Shown here in pieces: positions 7,562-15,411 of a stretch of 64,000 nucleotides of DNA. The position numbers and the translations under genes were made by a program. Source of the DNA: DASYQD01 sp036005845 (GTDB taxonomy: Bacteria; Acidobacteriota; Thermoanaerobaculia; Multivoradales; JAIOJS01). Location: NCBI GenBank assembly GCA_036005845.1, contig DASYQD010000055.1, forward strand, positions 8,174 through 72,173, in the 5' to 3' direction. Every line of letters starts with the position of its first letter. The first letter of the stretch is position 1. Under the pieces are notes generated by a model. It made no database searches. It was not told the DNA's origin and saw only the letters and a list, made by a program, of their open reading frames with translations.

Positions 7562-9124
7562 ATGAGCGATCCGCACCGTCCAACTGATGATCCGGCGCAG
7601 CGCCCGGCGTGGCTGCAGCACCCCGATCTCGCTGCCGCCCGTCTTGGCGGTACCCTCCTCTGGGCCAACGACGACTTCTTCGCCGAGAAGGAGAATCTGC
7701 TCAAGCCGGAAGCGCCCGTCTGGCGCGAGCACGAGTACACCGACCGCGGCAAGTGGATGGACGGCTGGGAGAGCCGCCGGCGGCGCACGCCGGGCCACGA
7801 CTCGTGCATCGTCGAGCTCGGCCTGCCGGGCGTGCTGCGCGGCGTCGTCGTCGACACCGCGTTCTTCCGCGGCAACTACCCCGAGCACTGCTCGCTCGAG
7901 GCGTGCGCCGCCGACGGATCGCCGAGCCTCGACGAGCTGCAGGGCGCGAGCACCGAATGGGTGGAGGTGCTGCCCAAGTCGGCGCTGCGCGGCGACTCGC
8001 AGAACCTCTTCACGATCGACAGCCCCTACAGGTTCACCCACCTGCGCTTCCACATCTACCCCGACGGCGGCGTGGCGCGGCTGCGCGTGCACGGCGAGGT
8101 GGTGCCCGACTGGCCGGCGATCCTCGCCGCGGCGGCCTCCAACGAGGGCGAGGTCGATCTCGTCGCCGTCGAGCACGGCGGCCGCTGGCTCGCCGCCAGC
8201 GACATGTTCTTCAGCGCGCCGCAGAACTTGTTGATGCCCGGCCGCGGCGTGCGTATGGACGACGGTTGGGAGACGAAACGCCGCCGAGGGCCCGGCTTCG
8301 ACTGGGTGGTGCTGCGCCTCGGCATCGCCGGCACGGTGCGCCGCGTCGAAGTGGACACCGCGCACTTCAAGGGTAACTACCCCGACAGCTGCTCGGTCGA
8401 GGTCAGCGCCGCGCCCGACGGTGCGAGCGACGCCGAGTGGAAGGAGTGGGGCTGGCGCGAGGTGCTGCCGCGCACCAAGCTGCAAGCCGACGCGCAACAC
8501 ATCTTCGACGCTGCTGAGGCGCCGCCCGCCACCCACGGCCGCATCAACATCTACCCCGACGGCGGCGTGAGCCGGCTGCGCCTGTGGGGAGTGCCGAGCG
8601 CCGAAGGCCGCCGCGCCGAGGGACTGCGCCGCCTCAACGCGCTGCTGCCGCGGCAGGCGAAGAGCGCTTTCCTCGACTGCTGCGGCTCGCCCGCCTGGGC
8701 GCGGGCGATGAACGAGCGGCGACCGTTTGCCAGCGCCGGCGAGCTCTTCGCCGCCGCCGACACGCTCTGGCAGGCAGCCGGCCGTGACGAGTGGCTCACC
8801 GCGTTCAAGAGCCACCCCGAGATCGGCGAGCGCAAGGCCGAGCAGACGCAATCGAGCGCGGCGAGCGGCTGGTCGGCGGCCGAGCAGGCGGGGACGCGCG
8901 ATGCCGGCGAGGCGACGCGCGACGCGCTCGCCGCCGCCAACCGCTCCTACCGCGAGCGCTTCGGCCACATCTTCATCGTCTGCGCCACCGGCAAGAGCGC
9001 AGAGGAGATGCTGGCGCTCTGCGAGGCGCGCCTCGCGAACCCGCACGAGCGTGAGCTCGAGGTGGCCGCCGAAGAGCAGTGCAAGATCACGCGGCTGAGG
9101 CTCGAGAAGCTGCTCGCGCTCTGA
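7562..9124 (+). CDS. fused allantoicase - OHCU decarboxylase
   Basis: A 520-residue bifunctional protein. Residues 1 to about 345 are allantoicase, made of the usual two repeated jelly-roll halves: the first has GWESRRRR and DTAFFRGNYP, the second repeats them as GWETKRRR and DTAHFKGNYP. Residues about 350-520 are 2-oxo-4-hydroxy-4-carboxy-5-ureidoimidazoline decarboxylase, with the catalytic-type histidine H418 in SHPEIG and the FGHIFIVCATGKSAEE motif. One chain would therefore act at two non-consecutive steps: it makes S-allantoin from OHCU and later splits allantoate to ureidoglycolate and urea. Allantoinase, the step between them, is the gene just upstream. These are usually separate proteins. 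Confidence 0.9.
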   Translation: MSDPHRPTDDPAQRPAWLQHPDLAAARLGGTLLWANDDFFAEKENLLKPEAPVWREHEYTDRGKWMDGWESRRRRTPGHDSCIVELGLPGVLRGVVVDTAFFRGNYPEHCSLEACAADGSPSLDELQGASTEWVEVLPKSALRGDSQNLFTIDSPYRFTHLRFHIYPDGGVARLRVHGEVVPDWPAILAAAASNEGEVDLVAVEHGGRWLAASDMFFSAPQNLLMPGRGVRMDDGWETKRRRGPGFDWVVLRLGIAGTVRRVEVDTAHFKGNYPDSCSVEVSAAPDGASDAEWKEWGWREVLPRTKLQADAQHIFDAAEAPPATHGRINIYPDGGVSRLRLWGVPSAEGRRAEGLRRLNALLPRQAKSAFLDCCGSPAWARAMNERRPFASAGELFAAADTLWQAAGRDEWLTAFKSHPEIGERKAEQTQSSAASGWSAAEQAGTRDAGEATRDALAAANRSYRERFGHIFIVCATGKSAEEMLALCEARLANPHERELEVAAEEQCKITRLRLEKLLAL

Positions 9125-9204
9125 GCGGCGCACTAGCGTCGCGCGCGCGGGCCTCGTGAGCCGCAAGCGCGATATCGTCGCGGCACCCAAGCGGCTCGCA
9201 AGCC

Positions 9205-9546
9205 ATGAGCGGTCTCAGCACCCACGTCCTCGACACCGCCATCGGCCGCCCGGCGGCCGGCATCAACGTGCGCCTCGAAGTCGAAGACGGCGCCGGCTGG
9301 CGCGAGCTCGCCGCGCACTCCACCAACGCCGACGGCCGCGTGGCGCAGCTCCTGCCCGCGGGCACGGCGCTCGCGGCGGCGACGTACCGCCTCACCTTCG
9401 ACGTCGGCCCCTACCACGCAGCGCACGGCGGCGCCGGCTTCTACCCGCACGTCACCATCGCCTTCACCGTCCGCGATGCCACGCAGCACCATCACGTGCC
9501 GCTGCTGCTGAGCCCGTTCGCCTACTCGACCTACCGCGGAAGCTGA
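9205..9546 (+). CDS. uraH: 5-hydroxyisourate hydrolase (transthyretin-like)
   Basis: A 113-residue protein with the family's N-terminal LSTHVLDTA, the central HSTNADGR segment and the diagnostic C-terminal tetrapeptide YRGS (110-113). It hydrolyses 5-hydroxyisourate, the product of urate oxidation, to OHCU, which the preceding fusion protein then decarboxylates. No signal peptide is visible, so it is cytoplasmic. It lies 80 bp after the fusion gene and 17 bp before puuD, in the order expected for one transcript. Confidence 0.94.
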   Translation: MSGLSTHVLDTAIGRPAAGINVRLEVEDGAGWRELAAHSTNADGRVAQLLPAGTALAAATYRLTFDVGPYHAAHGGAGFYPHVTIAFTVRDATQHHHVPLLLSPFAYSTYRGS

Positions 9547-9563
9547 CGAGGAGATCTCGCCGC

Positions 9564-10370
9564 ATGGACTTCGACTGGAGGACGTGGCTCACGCTCGCCG
9601 CCCGCTGGGTGCACATCTTCGCCAGCATCCTGTGGGTGGGCACCACCTACTACTTCACCTGGCTCGACGGCCGCTTCGGCGAAGCCGAGAAGGCCGGCAA
9701 GAAGGACCACCAGGTCTGGATGGTGCACAGCGGCGGCTTCTACCGGGTCGACAAGACGAAGGCGTTCGACACCGGCCAGACGCTGCACTGGTTCCGCTGG
9801 GAGGCGGCGCTGACGTGGCTCTCGGGGATGGTGCTGCTGGCGCTCGTCTACTGGTTCGGCGGCACGATGGTCGACACCACGGTCGCCGACATCGAGACGT
9901 GGAAGGCGGTCGCCATCGGCGCCGCGGTCGTCTTCCTCGGTTGGGCCGTCTACGACGGCATGATGAAGTCGCCCCTCGGCAAGTCCGAGAAAGCGGCGGC
10001 CATCGTCGGCTTCGCGCTCATCGCCGCGCTCGCCTTCACCCTCTCGCGCTGGCTCTCCGGACGCGCCGTCTACATCCACGTCGGCGCGCTCTTCGGCACC
10101 ATCATGGCCAACAACGTCTGGATGCGCATCCTCCCCGCGCAGCGGAAGATGGTGGCCGCGATCCAGGCCGGCACCACGCCCGACGCCGCCCTCGGCGCCA
10201 GCGCCAAGCTGCGCAGCAAGCAGAACACCTTCCTCGCTGTACCCGTGGTCTTCCTGATGACGAGCAACCACTTCCCGACGATCACCTACGGCAGCCGCTA
10301 CGGCTGGGTGGTGCTCTGCGTCATGGTGCTCTTCGGCTGGGCGGCGGCGAGCTGGATCCGCCGCGCCTAG
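9564..10370 (+). CDS. puuD: membrane urate oxidase, PuuD type, without cytochrome c domain
   Basis: A 268-residue integral membrane protein with about seven hydrophobic segments. It carries the PuuD N-terminal signature WLTLAARWVHIFASILWVGT, the HSGGFYRV motif near residue 53, and TSNHFP in the last third. PuuD oxidises urate at the membrane and normally ends in a cytochrome c domain that takes the electrons. Here the protein stops after the last membrane helix (WAAASWIRRA) and contains no CxxCH. Electrons must leave by a separate partner or directly to the quinone pool (inference). A GAGGAG ribosome-binding site lies 10 nt upstream. Confidence 0.85.
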   Translation: MDFDWRTWLTLAARWVHIFASILWVGTTYYFTWLDGRFGEAEKAGKKDHQVWMVHSGGFYRVDKTKAFDTGQTLHWFRWEAALTWLSGMVLLALVYWFGGTMVDTTVADIETWKAVAIGAAVVFLGWAVYDGMMKSPLGKSEKAAAIVGFALIAALAFTLSRWLSGRAVYIHVGALFGTIMANNVWMRILPAQRKMVAAIQAGTTPDAALGASAKLRSKQNTFLAVPVVFLMTSNHFPTITYGSRYGWVVLCVMVLFGWAAASWIRRA

Positions 10371-10400
10371 CCGCGCCTCGAGCGCCTGCAAGGAATCGTG

Positions 10401-10424
10401 CCGGCTTTCCGATTGGAGAGCCGG
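10401..10424 (+). terminator. hairpin after puuD, possible terminator
   Basis: CCGGCTTTCC-GATT-GGAGAGCCGG can form a 10-bp stem with one G-U pair and a 4-nt loop, 30 bp after the puuD stop. There is no T-run, so it may only be an mRNA-stabilising hairpin. Confidence 0.35.
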
Positions 10425-10459
10425 AGGGCGACTCCCATGCCATCATGGAGGTGCGACCG

Positions 10460-11029
10460 ATGGAGCACAGCGTGGCGACGACCGCGGCCAAGCTCACCTA
10501 CGAAGATTTCGTCGGCTTCCCCAACGACGGGTTGCGGCACGAGATCCTCGACGGAGAGCACTACGTGAGCCCGTCGCCGAACCCGCGTCATCAAACTGTC
10601 CTGCTGAACCTGTACCGCGCGCTCGACGCCTTCATCCACCCGCGGCGGTTGGGGCGCCTATTCTGTGTGGCGATCGACGTCTTGCTCGCCGAGCATGACG
10701 TCGTGGTGCCGGACTTGCTTTTCGTGCGCTCCGAGCGCATGGGGATCTTTACGGCTGCCAACTGCCAGGGCGCGCCCGACCTCCTCGTCGAGGTGCTCTC
10801 GCCGTCCGGCCGTAAGCGCGACGAGGTGATCAAGCGCGACCGCTACGAGAAGACCGGCGTCGCCGAGTACTGGCTGGTCGATCCCGACGCGGAGACGGTG
10901 AAAGTATTCCGCCGCGACGGCGAACGCTACGGCCGGCCGGAGCTGCTGTCGCTGCATCAGGGCGATTCGTTGACGACGGCGCTGCTGCCCGACCTCGTCA
11001 TTCCGCTCGCAGCGGTCTTCGAGGAGTAG
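10460..11029 (+). CDS. Uma2 family endonuclease (PD-(D/E)XK fold, DUF820)
   Basis: A 189-residue protein with the Uma2 pattern: LTYEDFVGFPNDGLRHEILDGE at the N-terminus, VVPDLLFV, then GAPDLLVEVLSPSGRKRDEVIKRDRYEKTGVAEYW (given here in pieces of one motif), which includes the acidic and lysine residues of the restriction-endonuclease-like core. The biological target is unknown; such genes are very numerous in cyanobacteria and some soil phyla. ATG 10460 is chosen because GGAGG ends 8 nt upstream; an in-frame ATG at 10445 has no such site. It follows the purine cluster on the same strand but has no evident link to it. Confidence 0.82.
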   Translation: MEHSVATTAAKLTYEDFVGFPNDGLRHEILDGEHYVSPSPNPRHQTVLLNLYRALDAFIHPRRLGRLFCVAIDVLLAEHDVVVPDLLFVRSERMGIFTAANCQGAPDLLVEVLSPSGRKRDEVIKRDRYEKTGVAEYWLVDPDAETVKVFRRDGERYGRPELLSLHQGDSLTTALLPDLVIPLAAVFEE

Positions 11030-11099
11030 CCGCCGAGGCGTCCCCGACGCGTGAACGTTGCGGCCGCCTGACCGGCGCCGCCTCCGAAGGCTCGGACCC

Positions 11100-12050
11100 T
11101 CAGTGCGCGGCGGCGACCGAGGTGCCGTCGAGGAACGGCAGCAGCTCGGCGAGCAGCTCGCGCGGGCGTTCCTCCATCGGCGAGTGGCCGCAGTCGGGGA
11201 TCACCGCCAGCCGCGCGTCGGGCAGACCGGCGGCCATCCGCTCGCCGTTGGGGAGCGGGGTCAGCTCGTCGTCGCGGCCCCAGACGAGCAGCGCGGGCAC
11301 GCGGATCTTCGCGAGATCGACCTCCGGCGACGGCGCGCCGTTCTTCGCCATCAGGCCGTAGTAGGCGTCGTCGATGCCCTCGATGCGCAGGCGATCGAGG
11401 TAGGCGCGCGCCACCTCGGGCGTCGCCAGCGTGTCGTCGCCGTACGCGGCGCGCAGGCTCTTCTGGACGTAGCCGGGCCGCATCGCCACCGTGCGCAGGT
11501 AGAGGAAGGTGAGCGCGCGAAGGTTGGCCGCGCGCGAGCGCCGCGTAGCGCTGTAGCGCGGCAGCGTCGAGTCGAGGAGCGCCATCGAGCGCACGCGCTC
11601 CGGGTGGTGCGCCGTGATCCACAGCACGAGGCCGCCGCCGTAGGAGTGGCCGATGAAGTGCGCGCGGGGCATGCCGAGCCGGTCCAGCACGCCGAGCACG
11701 AGCCGCATCTGGCCGTCGATGGTGTAGGCGGCCGGATCGCGCAGCCGCTCGGTGTAGCCGAATCCGTTGAGGTCGACGGCGATGACGCGGTAGCGCGCCG
11801 CGAGCTCCGGCACCACCAGGCGCCACGTGTAGGTCGATTCGCCGAAGCCGTGGAGCAGCACCACCGGCTCGCCGGCGCCGGACTGTTCCACGTGCACGGC
11901 TTGGCCGCCGACGTCGACGAGGTCGGCGGCGGGAAGGCGGGCGCGAACGGCGCTCCACGGCTGCATCGACACGCAGCCGCCCAGTGCGAGCGCCGCGGCG
12001 AGGGCGAGGCCCGAGGCAAGGCCGACTGCGAGGCGGAGCCGGGTGCGCAT
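11100..12050 (-). CDS. alpha/beta-hydrolase lipoprotein
   Basis: A 316-residue alpha/beta hydrolase. Residues 1-26 are a lipoprotein signal ending in LGGC (Cys26), so the enzyme is tethered to a membrane. HGFG at 67-70 forms the oxyanion region, S136 in GHSYGG is the nucleophile, the acid is in GRDDELTP and the histidine in DCGHSPMEE. The cap domain and substrate are not recognisable. ATG 12050 is preferred over 12077 because it gives the compact signal peptide and because TATCGT, a possible -10 box, ends 6 nt upstream. It is convergent with the Uma2 gene. Confidence 0.85.
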   Translation of the reverse strand: MRTRLRLAVGLASGLALAAALALGGCVSMQPWSAVRARLPAADLVDVGGQAVHVEQSGAGEPVVLLHGFGESTYTWRLVVPELAARYRVIAVDLNGFGYTERLRDPAAYTIDGQMRLVLGVLDRLGMPRAHFIGHSYGGGLVLWITAHHPERVRSMALLDSTLPRYSATRRSRAANLRALTFLYLRTVAMRPGYVQKSLRAAYGDDTLATPEVARAYLDRLRIEGIDDAYYGLMAKNGAPSPEVDLAKIRVPALLVWGRDDELTPLPNGERMAAGLPDARLAVIPDCGHSPMEERPRELLAELLPFLDGTSVAAAH

Positions 12051-12056
12051 CACCGC

Positions 12057-12062
12057 ACGATA
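12057..12062 (-). promoter_or_regulatory. -10 box (TATCGT) 6 nt before the hydrolase start
   Basis: Read on the minus strand, TATCGT is followed by GCGGTG and the ATG at 12050. It fits the TAnnnT pattern seen at other starts in this window that lack a ribosome-binding site. Confidence 0.35.
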
Positions 12063-12117
12063 CGCGAGCGACGGCACTGCTGGATGAGCGCGCCGTCGAC
12101 CTCGATACGCCGGACGC

Positions 12118-12123
12118 TACAAT
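12118..12123 (+). promoter_or_regulatory. -10 box (TACAAT) for a leaderless DUF2277 transcript
   Basis: TACAAT is followed by 7 nt (TCGCGCC) and the ATG at 12131, with no ribosome-binding site. It is the best match to the TAnnnT consensus in this set. Confidence 0.5.
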
Positions 12124-12130
12124 TCGCGCC

Positions 12131-12394
12131 ATGTGCAGGAACATCAAGCGGCTCCACAACGTCGATCCGCCGGTCGTCTCGGGCGAAGCGCGCAACGCGG
12201 CGCTGCAGTACGTGCGCAAGATCGCCGGCACCACCAAGCCGGCGCAGGACAACGTCGAGGCGTTCGACCGCGCCGTCGACGAGATCGCCGCCGCCAGCGA
12301 GCGGCTGCTCGCCTCGCTGGTGGCGCACGCGCCGCCGCAGGACCGCGAGGCAGCGGCGGCCAAGGCGCGCGAGCGCTACCAGGCGCGGGCCTGA
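12131..12394 (+). CDS. DUF2277 family protein
   Basis: An 87-residue protein that opens MCRNIKRLHNVDPP and continues with ALQYVRKIAGTTKPAQDN and a helical, acidic C-terminus, which is the full length and signature of DUF2277. No function is established for the family that I can name. It is likely all-helical and cytoplasmic. A TACAAT box 7 nt upstream suggests a leaderless message. The GNAT gene begins 11 bp after its stop in the same direction. Confidence 0.85.
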   Translation: MCRNIKRLHNVDPPVVSGEARNAALQYVRKIAGTTKPAQDNVEAFDRAVDEIAAASERLLASLVAHAPPQDREAAAAKARERYQARA

Positions 12395-12405
12395 GCGCCG
12401 CCGCG

Positions 12406-13155
12406 GTGGAGGCCGAGCTGGAACGGGCGGATGCCGAAGTTGCGGCGTTCTTCGCCGGGTACGCGACGCTGCGCGCCATCGTCGAGGCGGGCGTCGAGGG
12501 TCGACAGGGCACCATCGTGCGCGACGGCGACGCCGCACGACTGAGTCTCGGCTGCTATCACGTCTTCGGCGGCGACCCTGCTTCGCCTGGCGCGCGGCGG
12601 CTCGTCGAGAGCGCGACCGGGCCGCGTGAGCTGATCTACGGCAACGACGCCGCGTGGCGGGCGCGCATTCTCCAGGTGTTCGGCGAGCGCGTGTTCGACA
12701 GACCGATGGAGGAGTTCGACCCGTCGGCGCTCGACGACGCGTCGCTCGCCGCCGTCGAGCAGATCCTGCCGCCGGAGCTCGCTTTGCGGCGCCTCGACGC
12801 CGACCTCGCCGCTCAGCTCGACGCCGAGCTCGAGCCGCACGGCCTGCAGGTCTTCCCCTCGCCGTGGGCGCTCGCCGAGGAGGGGCTCGGCATCGGCATC
12901 GTGCAAGGGCACCGACTCGCCTGCGCCGCGACCTCCTACACGCGCTCCTCGCGCTACGTCGAGGTGGCGATCGCCACGCGGCCGGCCTTCCGCGGCTGCG
13001 GTCTCGCCGCCGTCGCCGCCGCTGCGTTGCTCCGCGAGTGCCTGCGGCGCGGCCTCGAGCCCTGCTGGAGCGCCTCCAACCCGGTCTCGAAACGCCTCGC
13101 CCTCCGTCTCGGCTACCGTCCCGCCGGCACTTGCGAGGTGCTCTACCTGCGTTGA
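12406..13155 (+). CDS. GNAT-type N-acetyltransferase
   Basis: About 249 residues. The C-terminal half holds a GNAT core: SRYVEVAIATRPAFRGCGLAA is the acetyl-CoA-binding strand-loop, followed by a helix and the NPVSKRLALRLGYRPAG motif typical of motif B. The N-terminal half (DGDAARLSLGCYHVFGGDP) resembles the N-terminal GNAT_acetyltr_2-type extension also found in ZmaR-like proteins, but I hold that loosely. The start is uncertain: GTG 12406 is chosen, and a CTG overlapping the preceding stop at 12391 would add five residues. The substrate is unknown. Confidence 0.75.
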   Translation: MEAELERADAEVAAFFAGYATLRAIVEAGVEGRQGTIVRDGDAARLSLGCYHVFGGDPASPGARRLVESATGPRELIYGNDAAWRARILQVFGERVFDRPMEEFDPSALDDASLAAVEQILPPELALRRLDADLAAQLDAELEPHGLQVFPSPWALAEEGLGIGIVQGHRLACAATSYTRSSRYVEVAIATRPAFRGCGLAAVAAAALLRECLRRGLEPCWSASNPVSKRLALRLGYRPAGTCEVLYLR

Positions 13156-13196
13156 GCCGATGCAAGCGCACGGGCGGGCAGCAGCAGCGACGGGTT

Positions 13197-13202
13197 TACA
13201 CT
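13197..13202 (+). promoter_or_regulatory. -10 box (TACACT) before mntA
   Basis: TACACT is followed by GGAGCC and the GTG at 13209. The 6-nt gap suggests a leaderless start, though GGAGCC could also act as a weak ribosome-binding site. Confidence 0.4.
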
Positions 13203-13208
13203 GGAGCC

Positions 13209-13496
13209 GTGAGAGACCGCGTCCTCGACCAGCACCGCGCGGCGATCCTCCGCGTGGCGTCGGCTCATGGCGCGAGCAACGTCCGTGTGTTCGGCTCTCG
13301 CGCGCGCGGCGAAGGCGACGAGGCGAGTGACCTCGACATCCTCGTCGCGCTCGAGCACGGCCGCACGCTGCTCGACCTCGTCCGCCTCAAGCGGGAGCTC
13401 GAGGAGCTCACGCGCTGTGCGGTGGACATCGTCACCGACAATGGCCTCTCGCCCGTCCTGCGCGAACAGATCCTCGCCCAGGCCATCGCTCTTTGA
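13209..13496 (+). CDS. mntA: MntA-type minimal nucleotidyltransferase antitoxin
   Basis: A 95-residue minimal nucleotidyltransferase with the GS-x9-SDLD signature (G29-S30 and D41, D43). In MntA/HepT pairs this enzyme adds AMP to a tyrosine of HepT and so blocks the toxin. The partner follows with a TTGA overlap (TTG start at 13493, TGA stop 13494-13496), which fits a co-translated toxin-antitoxin unit. The GTG start at 13209 gives the normal length. Confidence 0.85.
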   Translation: MRDRVLDQHRAAILRVASAHGASNVRVFGSRARGEGDEASDLDILVALEHGRTLLDLVRLKRELEELTRCAVDIVTDNGLSPVLREQILAQAIAL

Positions 13497-13825
13497 CCGC
13501 CGACCGCGACTACTTGCGCCATATCCTCGGCGCGATAGAGCGAATCGAGCGCTATACCGGCGTGGGCAAGGATGCATTCTTCGCGGAAACGCACTGGCAG
13601 GACGCCGCGATCCTGCAGCTGGCAATCATCGGCGAGGCTGTGAAGCACCTCGCCACCGAGACCCGCAACCGGATGCCGGCCATTCCTTGGAAGGACATCG
13701 CAGGGATGCGCGACTTCCTGATCCACGACTACTTCGGCGTTGATCTCGAAACGGTGTGGGAGACCACGCAGATCGACGTGCCGGTGCTGCGCCGGGCGAT
13801 CGAGCATCTCTTCGGCAGCGAGTGA
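13493..13825 (+). CDS. hepT: HepT-like ribonuclease toxin (HEPN domain)
   Basis: A 110-residue all-helical HEPN protein with the R-x4-H-x-Y active site at R73, H78, Y80 (RDFLIHDY). HepT toxins are RNases, and the tyrosine of this motif is the residue modified by the MntA partner. It uses a TTG start that overlaps the mntA stop, and stops 9 bp before the convergent VWA-protein gene. All motif residues are present, so the toxin should be active when not modified. Confidence 0.87.
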   Translation: MTADRDYLRHILGAIERIERYTGVGKDAFFAETHWQDAAILQLAIIGEAVKHLATETRNRMPAIPWKDIAGMRDFLIHDYFGVDLETVWETTQIDVPVLRRAIEHLFGSE

Positions 13826-13834
13826 TCGCGCCGC

Positions 13835-15292
13835 CTAAGGGAAGTAGCCGCGCGGCGCGCGCAGACGTTGGCCGTCGGCGGAGGCGATCTTGAGCGGGCG
13901 CCACTGGTCGGGGGTGCCGGGCTCGGAGCGGAAGACGAGCTGGTATTGCTGGCGCAGCTCCTGGGCGATCTTGGCGTAGACGCCGGCGAGCTCGCTCTCG
14001 CGCTGGATGAGGAACCAGGTGGCTCCGGTGTCTTCGGCGACGCGGGCGATGCGGCGCGCCTCGAGGCGGCCGACGCCGAACCTCATCCAGCGCGACAGCA
14101 GGCGGTTCTTGATCACCGGGTAGAGCGGCACGCCGGCATAGCGCGCGTAGTGGACGAGGTGGTCGAGCTCGAAACGGCTGCCCTGGTCGACGCCGTCGGT
14201 GAGCACGACGAGGGCGTGCCGGCCCGGCGTCTTCTGCAGCTCGAAGAGCATCTGGATGACGCTGTCGTAGAGGTGCGTCTGGCCGGCGGGCTTGCCGCGC
14301 TCGATGGCGGCGGCGACGGCGTTCCAGTCGTTGGTCCAGCCGGTGAGCCAGAACGGACGCTGGTTGAAGCCGACGACGGCGATGCGGTCCTGCGGCCGCA
14401 GCAGCTGCTGGGCGAACTGCCTCGCCGCGGCCTTCACCACCGGCAGCTCCTCGAGCATGCTCTCCGAGTAGTCGACGAGCAGGATGACGTGCAGCGGCTG
14501 ATCGGCCGCGGGCACCAGCCCTTCGATGGCGCGTTCGGCGTCGCCGTCCCAGAGCGTCACCGTGTCCGCGCGCAGCGGCGCCGCGCTCGTGCCGACGATC
14601 GACACCGGCACCTGCTGCAGCGTCACCTCCTCCGAGGCGTGCGCGGGATCGCCGAAGAGGAGGACGTCGTTGGCTTCCTGATCGCCCGCGCGTGCGACCG
14701 CGCGAGCGTAGACGGCGCCGGGAAAGCGCGCGGCGTCGACGGTGGCCGCGTAGGGCGGCTCCGTGGCGCTCGCGACCTTTTCCTCGCCCACGAAGAAGTC
14801 CACGGCACCGATGCGGACCTCGGCCGGACGCAGGACGTTGGCGAAGAGGGTGACGCTGCCACTCGTGGGCCAGGCCGCCGGCCCCTGCAGCCGCGCGCGG
14901 AAGGGCGGCCGCGGGTCGTTGACGGTCATCTCGTCCTCGCCGACGACCTTCCCCGCGCCGTCGTACCCCACCGCGCGCACGCGCAGGCGGCGCAGGTAGA
15001 AGCCGACGTTGAGCGACTGCGTCATCGTGCGCCCCGCGGCGGCACCGCTGGGCACGCCGTTGACGAAGAGCGCGAGGCGCTCGACCGGCGCGCTTGCCAT
15101 TACCGGCACCTGCAGCGTGCCGGAGACGAGACCGGCGGGCTTGACGGTGATGCGGACGGTGGGCTCTGCAGGCGCCGGCGTCTGCTGCGCCCGACCGGAG
15201 GCGGCGACGACGACGAGAGCGGCGAACGCCAGAACGAAGCCACGGGTGACGCGGTTCTGCTGCACGTCAGAGGAAACAGCGAACGAGGGCAT
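13835..15292 (-). CDS. secreted VWA-domain protein (Acidobacteria-type VWFA)
   Basis: A 485-residue exported protein. A signal peptide (about residues 17-35, ending near SGRAQ) is followed by Ig-like beta sheets (45-250) and a von Willebrand A domain from about 267 on, with the metal-ion-dependent adhesion motif D274-x-S276-x-S278. The architecture, and the C-terminal QELRQQYQLVFRSEPG, match the VWFA-related domain that is abundant in Acidobacteriota. It probably mediates protein binding at the cell surface. It is divergent from the histidine-rich protein gene. Confidence 0.82.
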   Translation of the reverse strand: MPSFAVSSDVQQNRVTRGFVLAFAALVVVAASGRAQQTPAPAEPTVRITVKPAGLVSGTLQVPVMASAPVERLALFVNGVPSGAAAGRTMTQSLNVGFYLRRLRVRAVGYDGAGKVVGEDEMTVNDPRPPFRARLQGPAAWPTSGSVTLFANVLRPAEVRIGAVDFFVGEEKVASATEPPYAATVDAARFPGAVYARAVARAGDQEANDVLLFGDPAHASEEVTLQQVPVSIVGTSAAPLRADTVTLWDGDAERAIEGLVPAADQPLHVILLVDYSESMLEELPVVKAAARQFAQQLLRPQDRIAVVGFNQRPFWLTGWTNDWNAVAAAIERGKPAGQTHLYDSVIQMLFELQKTPGRHALVVLTDGVDQGSRFELDHLVHYARYAGVPLYPVIKNRLLSRWMRFGVGRLEARRIARVAEDTGATWFLIQRESELAGVYAKIAQELRQQYQLVFRSEPGTPDQWRPLKIASADGQRLRAPRGYFP

Positions 15293-15411
15293 CGTTCTTC
15301 CGCGGCTGATTGCCGCCTGCTTTGCGCCTCGCTGGAACGTGCCTTGCTACCCCACACAGCGTGGCCGCGCTTCCCCAGGCCCACAGGCCGGCGGCCGCGA
15401 GGAGGTACGTC

